A DNA stretch of 64,000 nt, taken from Megasphaera elsdenii. GTDB taxonomy: Bacteria; Bacillota; Negativicutes; Veillonellales; Megasphaeraceae. The stretch is from contig NZ_JAJBQV010000009.1 of the NCBI RefSeq assembly GCF_020539865.1, positions 22,196-86,195 of the forward strand, given 5' to 3'. The notes beneath the pieces were generated by a model. The model made no database searches. It was not told the DNA's origin and worked only from the letters and a program-made list of their open reading frames with translations. Numbering within the stretch: position 1 is the stretch's first letter; each line of letters begins with the position of its first letter. The position numbers were made by a program, and so were the translations under genes. Positions 58,047 to 64,000 of this stretch are shown piece by piece.

Positions 58047-59957
58047 ATGATAATGGATACTGAAAAAATACAACGCAAGATTGATGAACATGAAATCGTA
58101 TTTTTTGATGTTTTTGGTACACTGATTAAACGAACCGTACCAGAGGGAAAAAATGTTTTTCGACTGGTGGAAAATTTATATGATAAAAATTTTTCTGCGA
58201 AAAGTGATTTTTCCAATAAGCGCATAGAAGCAGAAAAGACAGCAAGGGAAAAATGCACGTACAGAGAAGTAAATCTTGACGAAATCTATGAATTTTTGGA
58301 TACTGACACTGCTACTGCAGGTATCTTAAAGAAAATGGAATTAGATGCGGAAGCGGCGGTTTGTATCGCTAATGAACCATTGTATCGTGTTTTCCAGTAT
58401 TGTTTGCAAGAACATAAACCAATATATATTGTATCGGATATGTATTTATCATCTGAACAGATAGAAAATATTTTACAAATAAACGGCTATCATGGCTATA
58501 AGAGAATATATTCGTCTTGCGATGTCCGGTTGACTAAATGGGAAAATGGCGATTTATATAAAAAAATAATCCAGGATGAAAAGTTAGATCGAGAAAAAAT
58601 CTTACATATTGGAAATGATCAGAATGCAGACTATAAAAAAGCAAAAAAGCAGGGGATAGATGCATTCTTGATTCCGGAAGAAAAAAATTTTGGCAGGTAT
58701 TATCAGCGCTCGAATAAGAATTTTACATATCAGTGCATGGAATTGTTCATAGGAAATAAAATGCTGGGACAAGATAATCTTGCTTATGAATTAGGCTTTG
58801 AGGTCTTTGGGCCAATACTTTATGGATTTACTAGATGGCTGCTTCAGCAATGTGAACAATTGAATTTGAAAAAGCTATTTTTCTTTTCGCGTGATGGTTA
58901 TCTTTTAAAAAACTCCTTCGATCTGATGCAAACTGATATCGCTACTACTTATTTCTATATTTCAAGAAAGGCTGTTATCACGCCGATTTTGCAGTTTGAT
59001 TCATCATTTCAGGACATTTTGAAGCATTATAAATCTTGGGATAAGACTTTTTCTTGGAAATATGTCTTTGCTCGCTTCAATATTCCTGATAATTTATATG
59101 AACCGATATTAAAAAAATTAGGCATCGATTCTCAGACTGAAATTACATTAAATGATTTGCTGCGGTCAGAAGAAGCGAAGAATGTTTTTGCGCAGTTGAT
59201 GCCGTTTTTGCGAATAAATTCAAGAGACCAATTGCTTTTTTTGAAAAGATATATGAACGAAGAAAATTTTTCTGGTACGTTGGGGATTATTGATATGGGG
59301 GCTGGCTGCAGCATTGAATTTGCTTTAAATGAATTGTTGAAGCAAACGGATATATCAGTGACCCCGTACTACTTGTATGTACACGCTGCGTTGGAAAATA
59401 CAGATTATCGTAAAAAGTATTTGGATTCCGGATTAGGAAATCCTCGATTTAATGCAATGCTGAGATTTTGTTATATGTTTTTGGAAATCATCCTGGCAGC
59501 ACCTCATGGCACTGTTTCCGGATATACAGAAAATGATAGCCGAATAAAGCCTGTTTTGGAAAATAATGAATATGAAATTCCATTTAAAAGTACAACAGAA
59601 GCGCAATATATAGAAATCTTGCAAAAAGGAGCTTTAGATTTTGTACAGCAATTTCAACAGCGATTAGGGAAATATATGGATTTTAAAGAAGCGGACGCGT
59701 TGACGGGATTTAAAAAATTTGGTATTACTCCTCTCCCGGAGGATATACGACTATGGGGAAACTTTCAGATTCTACTTGACGGATATACTAATCTGATTAA
59801 CTCGCCAACTCATTCTTCTTATCTTTGGCATCCCTTGATATTTTTTAAGGATATGCTTAATAATGTATGGCCATCTGGCTTTTTTTTAAAGTATATTTCG
59901 TGTCGTCCAGCTATGAATTTTTTATTTGATATATATTTGATGAGCAAATATCATTGA
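58047..59957 (+). CDS. Large HAD-superfamily protein of polysaccharide loci (COG5610-like)
   Basis: 636 residues. The N-terminal HAD domain (about 15-205) has motif I VFFDVFGTLIKR, motif II IYIVSDMYLSS and motif IV ILHIGNDQNADY. The residue two after the nucleophilic Asp is Phe, not Asp, so ordinary phosphatase chemistry is doubtful. The remaining 430 residues form a domain common to COG5610 proteins in capsule loci, with no known activity. It starts 10 bases after the GT4 gene; ATG 58047 or 58053. Confidence 0.75.
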   Translation: MIMDTEKIQRKIDEHEIVFFDVFGTLIKRTVPEGKNVFRLVENLYDKNFSAKSDFSNKRIEAEKTAREKCTYREVNLDEIYEFLDTDTATAGILKKMELDAEAAVCIANEPLYRVFQYCLQEHKPIYIVSDMYLSSEQIENILQINGYHGYKRIYSSCDVRLTKWENGDLYKKIIQDEKLDREKILHIGNDQNADYKKAKKQGIDAFLIPEEKNFGRYYQRSNKNFTYQCMELFIGNKMLGQDNLAYELGFEVFGPILYGFTRWLLQQCEQLNLKKLFFFSRDGYLLKNSFDLMQTDIATTYFYISRKAVITPILQFDSSFQDILKHYKSWDKTFSWKYVFARFNIPDNLYEPILKKLGIDSQTEITLNDLLRSEEAKNVFAQLMPFLRINSRDQLLFLKRYMNEENFSGTLGIIDMGAGCSIEFALNELLKQTDISVTPYYLYVHAALENTDYRKKYLDSGLGNPRFNAMLRFCYMFLEIILAAPHGTVSGYTENDSRIKPVLENNEYEIPFKSTTEAQYIEILQKGALDFVQQFQQRLGKYMDFKEADALTGFKKFGITPLPEDIRLWGNFQILLDGYTNLINSPTHSSYLWHPLIFFKDMLNNVWPSGFFLKYISCRPAMNFLFDIYLMSKYH

Positions 59958-59970
59958 TAGGAATAAAATC

Positions 59971-61224
59971 ATGAAAATTAGATTTAATAAACTTGCTGAA
60001 AACATTACGTCACTTATCAGCTTAAAAGGGGCCGAATATATTCTAAATTTTATACTGTTTCCCTATTTGGTTCGTGTTTTAGGCGTAGAACGATTTGGTG
60101 CTATTGTTTTTATGCAGAGCATTGTACAGTATGGAATCATCTTAGTCGACTATGGGTTCAATTTAACGGGACCGCGGGATATTGCGAGAGCTTCTAAAAA
60201 GGAACAGATTAGTCAGATTTTTTCAAATATTATGGCCGGAAAATTTTTGATTTTCCTTGCTGTTACTTTAGGATCTGTCCTTATGATCCAGCTATTTAGA
60301 ACTATAGGATATGACTTTGATAGTGGATTGTATTGGGCAGTCTACCTATTGGTAGTAGGCAATTTAGCCTTCCCAGTTTGGTTTTTTCAGGGAATCCAGC
60401 AAATGCGTTATATTACCATTTTTAATGTCATTGCAAGGAGCATTACGGTTGTATTAGTATTTGCTTTCGTGAAAGTACCTGATGATTACTTGTTGGCAGC
60501 TTTGTTTCAAGCGATGACGCTATTACTGGCAGGATGCTTTTCGTTATTCGTCATCAAAAAGCAATTTTCCTATGTCTTAGTAAGGCCTAACTGGATGGGA
60601 ATTAAACAAACTTTAATTGATGGCTGGCATATCTTTGTTTCAACGCTTGCCATTAACATTTATACAACGACAAATACGGTTGTTTTGGGCGCTTTGACGA
60701 ATAATACTGTTGTTGGATACTTCGGTACGGCAAACAAATTGATTGATTGTGTAAAAGGCGTCATGTTTACTCTTAATCAGGCAGTATATCCTTATGTCAG
60801 TAATAAATTGAAAGAAGGAATGGTGCAAACTATAAGCTTTATAAGAAAGTATTTTTTAGTTTATTCAGGCGGAACTCTTTTAGGAGGGAGTATTCTTCTC
60901 ATTATTGCACCGCTTGTTGTACGGATACTTTTTGGTCCTGGATATGAAGAATCCATTTTCATTTTACGCTTGATGGCTTTTCTGCCTTTTATCATTTCTA
61001 TCAGCAATGTATTCGGCATCCAGATTATGCTGAACTTTGGATATCAGAAAATCTTCAGCCGCATTTTAGTTGGAGCAGCTGTTTTTGACTTATTTTTGAT
61101 TGTTCCGCTAGTCCAATATTTTCAAGGTGTTGGCGCTGCAATTACGATGATTATGGTAGAACTGATGGTTACATTAGGCACATCTTATTATGTACTGAAA
61201 GTTAAAAAAATCAGATTATTATAA
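59971..61224 (+). CDS. Polysaccharide flippase (Wzx/MATE-like)
   Basis: 417 residues with about 12 membrane helices. The N-terminal SLISLKGAEYILNFILFPYL and VLGVERFGAIVFMQSIVQY are typical of Wzx flippases, which move undecaprenyl-linked repeat units across the inner membrane. It lies 13 bases after the HAD gene and its stop overlaps the next ATG. Confidence 0.88.
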   Translation: MKIRFNKLAENITSLISLKGAEYILNFILFPYLVRVLGVERFGAIVFMQSIVQYGIILVDYGFNLTGPRDIARASKKEQISQIFSNIMAGKFLIFLAVTLGSVLMIQLFRTIGYDFDSGLYWAVYLLVVGNLAFPVWFFQGIQQMRYITIFNVIARSITVVLVFAFVKVPDDYLLAALFQAMTLLLAGCFSLFVIKKQFSYVLVRPNWMGIKQTLIDGWHIFVSTLAINIYTTTNTVVLGALTNNTVVGYFGTANKLIDCVKGVMFTLNQAVYPYVSNKLKEGMVQTISFIRKYFLVYSGGTLLGGSILLIIAPLVVRILFGPGYEESIFILRLMAFLPFIISISNVFGIQIMLNFGYQKIFSRILVGAAVFDLFLIVPLVQYFQGVGAAITMIMVELMVTLGTSYYVLKVKKIRLL

Positions 61225-61910
61225 TGGAGAATCTCATGAATACATATTATGGAAAGATATTTATTGAAGAATTGAAATCAAAATTTTGGCTTGTTATTAT
61301 TCTGGCAGTCATTTGCGGTGTCTTGGTTGGAGTAGATAAATGCTTCTTCGGGCAACAAATGATTCAAACGACGACGTTTCATGCGGAACAAACGATAAAA
61401 GTAGATTATTCTATGCCTAATAAAAGTGGAAGAGAATTTGATTACAGTACCTTTTTCAATAGTTACAGTGAAGTGAATGAATTCTTGAAGCAAACTGAAG
61501 GAAAGTTTGATTATTCTCAGTTTAACGCCAATTGGAAGAACTATACTCAAATTGAAAAAATTGAGTGGATTCAAAAACATGTTATTATTAACAATATCTA
61601 TGACGGCACGATGCAGTGCATATTTACATTGGCTCCGGATGATCCGAAAGGCATCACTTATACAAAAGAACATGGAGCACAGTATCTTGACGATTATGTT
61701 GCCTTTGTAGAAGGTCGATTAAGTACTATATTACCGACTTCTAATTTTACCGAATTAGATCACTTTACATTGGAACCACAGGAAGTATCGGTAAGCAAGA
61801 AAAAATCTTTTGTGAAGTATAGTGGCGTAGGTGCTTTTTTAGGGATTCTCATAGGCCTTTTGATAATAATGATTTTAGCGATGAGGAAATATAGAAATGA
61901 TAGAACCTAA
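61224..61910 (+). CDS. Wzz/YveK-like membrane protein, probable chain-length regulator
   Basis: 228 residues: an N-terminal helix (FWLVIILAVICGVLVGVDKC), about 150 periplasmic residues, and a C-terminal helix (GVGAFLGILIGLLIIMILAM) with a short basic tail. That topology, between flippase and polymerase, fits polysaccharide co-polymerases. No kinase domain. Sequence similarity is weak, so the role is from topology and place. It overlaps its neighbours by 1 and 14 bases. Confidence 0.65.
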   Translation: MENLMNTYYGKIFIEELKSKFWLVIILAVICGVLVGVDKCFFGQQMIQTTTFHAEQTIKVDYSMPNKSGREFDYSTFFNSYSEVNEFLKQTEGKFDYSQFNANWKNYTQIEKIEWIQKHVIINNIYDGTMQCIFTLAPDDPKGITYTKEHGAQYLDDYVAFVEGRLSTILPTSNFTELDHFTLEPQEVSVSKKKSFVKYSGVGAFLGILIGLLIIMILAMRKYRNDRT

Positions 61911-63222
61911 TTTTTTGTTTTTGTTCTTTTTAACGATGGCACTTCTTACTGTTGGTGTATTTATTTTTTATCAGTATGATATATTGCAACCGGCAGTATT
62001 GATGAGCGGGTCTATGACATTCAGCGCCTTTATGGCTTATCTTGCTATGGATAGATGGGTACTTCCCTTTAGCGTGAGCTCCTATTTCTTGTTGACCTTA
62101 GCTATCAGCATGTTTGTTTTCGGAAGCGTATTTTGCTCTTGGTGCGGCTTTTCCCACTGTAAGCTTAAAAATTACATTTGTGAGTATAGGTATGAACCTA
62201 AAGTATGGATTGTTTTTATTGTAATTGTGATTCTAATTTTATTAGCAGCTCTTAGTTTTCGTGAATTATATAATTTATCTGTTTTATTAGGAAATACTAA
62301 TGGATATGCAAATATCATCAAAACTATTCGTCCATACATTGAGAATCAAAGCGTTTCATTAAGCCGTTGGATGAATTATCGTCAGGTATTCTCCTTAGCT
62401 TTATCGAGTATCTTTTCCTATATGTTTTTATTCAATATTTTTTATTCTAGATTCAAACTTCGTGATTTGATTTTATTACTACCTATTATTTTGTATATTC
62501 CCTTCATGATTTTCACTACAGGGCGTATGGCAATGATGTCTTTTGTGATTTTTATTTTCGTATTAGGAACGTTTCTGTACCAAAAAAGTAAAAGCTATAC
62601 GAAGAAGAGTGCCTATAATACATTAATATTTTTTGTAGTTTCCGGTATTTTATTTGTTACGTTCTTCCTTCTTATGGGCTTTTTTACAGGGAAGATTGCG
62701 AGTGAAAATCATACGATATCTATGATTTTGGCACATTATGCAGGTGTGTCTTTGCCAGCCTTTGATAAGGCTATCCACACTGTCTATACAGATAATGGTT
62801 TTGTTGGCTCTCATACGTTATTGGGAATCTATCGAATTTTATCGAGAATTGGAATCGATGTCCCGTCAGTAGATATTTTTCTTCCCTTTGTCAAATTCAA
62901 TGGTATCGATACCAATGTTTATACGGCCGAGTGGCGATACTATCGAGATTTTGGCATATTTGGCATGAGTGCTATCATGTGGATTCTGGGCGCAGCTTAT
63001 ACATTTTTCTATAATTGTCTAAAATATGGTAATCTTTCATCTTTTTTCTTTATTTTATATGCCTCTATTTCATTTCCACTATTTCTTTCATCAATAGATG
63101 AAAGGTTCTTTTTGGATTTATTTGGAACTGCGATTTTTTATAATATAGGGCTATTACTCATAATGAAATATTGCTTACTTGACTATAGTAAACAGAATAG
63201 GAGTGATGACGAAATTGGGTAA
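61897..63222 (+). CDS. Polysaccharide repeat-unit polymerase (Wzy/O-antigen polymerase-like)
   Basis: 441 residues with about 12 membrane helices and a large outer loop near residues 270-340 (GVSLPAFDKAIHTVYTDNG...), as in Wzy proteins, which join lipid-linked repeats. Wzy sequences are highly variable, so the call rests on topology, FTTGRMAMMSFVIFIFV and place after flippase and chain-length genes. Overlaps the preceding gene by 14 bases. Confidence 0.78.
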   Translation: MIEPNFLFLFFLTMALLTVGVFIFYQYDILQPAVLMSGSMTFSAFMAYLAMDRWVLPFSVSSYFLLTLAISMFVFGSVFCSWCGFSHCKLKNYICEYRYEPKVWIVFIVIVILILLAALSFRELYNLSVLLGNTNGYANIIKTIRPYIENQSVSLSRWMNYRQVFSLALSSIFSYMFLFNIFYSRFKLRDLILLLPIILYIPFMIFTTGRMAMMSFVIFIFVLGTFLYQKSKSYTKKSAYNTLIFFVVSGILFVTFFLLMGFFTGKIASENHTISMILAHYAGVSLPAFDKAIHTVYTDNGFVGSHTLLGIYRILSRIGIDVPSVDIFLPFVKFNGIDTNVYTAEWRYYRDFGIFGMSAIMWILGAAYTFFYNCLKYGNLSSFFFILYASISFPLFLSSIDERFFLDLFGTAIFYNIGLLLIMKYCLLDYSKQNRSDDEIG

Positions 63223-63981
63223 TATTAAATGCTTAATTACTAGCGCAATAGCCATGCCTGTTTTTTTAAGCTTCATTGATTTTTCGGTACCTCAATCACA
63301 CTTAATGCCAATAATATATAGTTTGTTTTTTGATTATCTATCAAATAAAGCAATTAGTCTTTATGCTATTTTAGGGATATCAACATACTGTTTGTTTTCT
63401 AAAATTGCAGATCAACATGAAAAGAAACTAAAATAATATGGATTTACTGCTTTTCTAGCTTGTTTGGATTAGCATTTTATTTAAGTAAAAGTTATTTTTT
63501 GCTAAAAAATTGGAATTTGGCTTTTTATTCTGTTCAATCAATGATTTTTTCGTTAAGTGTTATTTTTTCAATAAGCTTTATTTCTAGTATATTTATTAAA
63601 TGTATATATTATCTTTTAGAATATATGAATAACCCAAATGCTAAAATATTTTATATTAGTCCCAAATATTATTTCGTAGCATTATTTTTAATCAATTTGA
63701 TTTATTTGGTTGTTTTTTATCCAGGTGTTGCTACATATGATGGAATTTATCAGATTTTAGAATTTTATAACTTAAAAACTTTAAGCAATCATTTGCCGGT
63801 ATTATCAACTATCATTGAAGGAAGCATTTTCCATTGTGGATCAATTATTAAAGATAATAATTTTGGTTTATTTCTATATGTGTTTTTACAGAGCATGTTA
63901 CAATCGGCGTTGTTCTCTTACGCTATTTCTTTGGTTCATAAACTATGGTCCTATGTCAAGTTTGAGTACAAATTAAATTGA
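63206..63981 (+). pseudogene. Frameshifted multi-pass membrane gene (DUF6020-like), two pieces
   Basis: Piece 1 (63206-63436; MTKLGNIKCLITSAIAMP) ends at a TAA in an A-rich stretch. Piece 2 (open from about 63421 in another frame to TGA 63981) continues KIIWIYCFSSLFGLAFYLS without a start codon of its own at the junction; its FYPGVATYDGIYQILEFYN resembles the DUF6020 family of large membrane proteins in polysaccharide loci. One base change near 63415-63437 would join them. Piece 2 itself ends early for that family. It could be a decayed gene, a phase-variable gene or an assembly error. Confidence 0.6.
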
Positions 63982-64000
63982 GGTTTCTATCAATCAGTTA

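Overview
The window looks like chromosome of a Negativicutes bacterium, a Firmicute with an outer membrane; I infer Megasphaera or a close relative in Veillonellaceae. The Firmicutes side shows in a glycine T-box ahead of glyQS, a glgC-glgD pair, the rpsU-yqeY and pcrA-ligA orders and strong AGGAGG ribosome sites. The diderm side shows in a small beta-barrel protein with a signal peptide and a terminal Phe. No rRNA, tRNA, CRISPR array, transposase or prophage gene was seen.

Layout. 1-778: the tail of a U32 peptidase gene and a DUF4911 gene. 1172-13032: a glycogen/maltodextrin locus, glgC-glgD-glgP-glgB-glgA and a GH13-GH77 fusion enzyme. 13174-14835: a solitary OLD-family nuclease. 15041-25308: topB, then iscS-mnmA-lepA-hemW, then rpsU-yqeY, then a large glutamine synthetase behind an attenuator. 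25556-26842 (minus strand): xth and an outer-membrane barrel. 27020-32668: pgm, an ACT protein with its UPF0210 partner, a WecA/TagO-type transferase and wecB. 32848-39898: the F-type ATP synthase operon atpZIBEFHAGDC. 40071-43279: T-box-glyQ-glyS. 43423-51854: a secreted protein, rplS, bioB, a CBS-type family II pyrophosphatase, pcrA and ligA. 52088 to the end: a surface polysaccharide locus (initiating transferase, glycosyltransferases, a large HAD protein, flippase, chain-length-like protein, polymerase, and a frameshifted membrane gene). From about 54.8 kb it is visibly richer in A+T than the rest, which suggests transfer.

How the genes work together. GlgC with GlgD makes ADP-glucose, GlgA elongates, GlgB branches, GlgP phosphorolyses, the GH13-GH77 protein trims and transfers maltodextrin, and Pgm (27020) links glucose-1-P to glycolysis. 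IscS hands sulfur to MnmA for tRNA thiolation in the same transcript. WecB and the WecA/TagO enzyme make and load amino-sugar precursors for envelope polymers; the locus at the end builds and exports a lipid-linked repeat unit.

Most unusual: (i) GlgB ends in a 71-residue Lys/Arg/Ala-rich, histone H1-like tail that begins exactly at an A9 run, where slippage would give a tail-less enzyme; (ii) at least nine intergenic copies of a short palindromic element whose stems differ in sequence but stay self-complementary; (iii) perfect or near-perfect hairpins built around stop codons, two of them abutting that element; (iv) an ATP synthase c subunit with acidic residues in both ion-site helices; (v) a glutamine synthetase with a long C-terminal extension behind a leader terminator. 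No complete new multi-gene system was identified. The best candidates for undescribed biology are the GlgB tail with its A9 switch and the covarying palindromic element.
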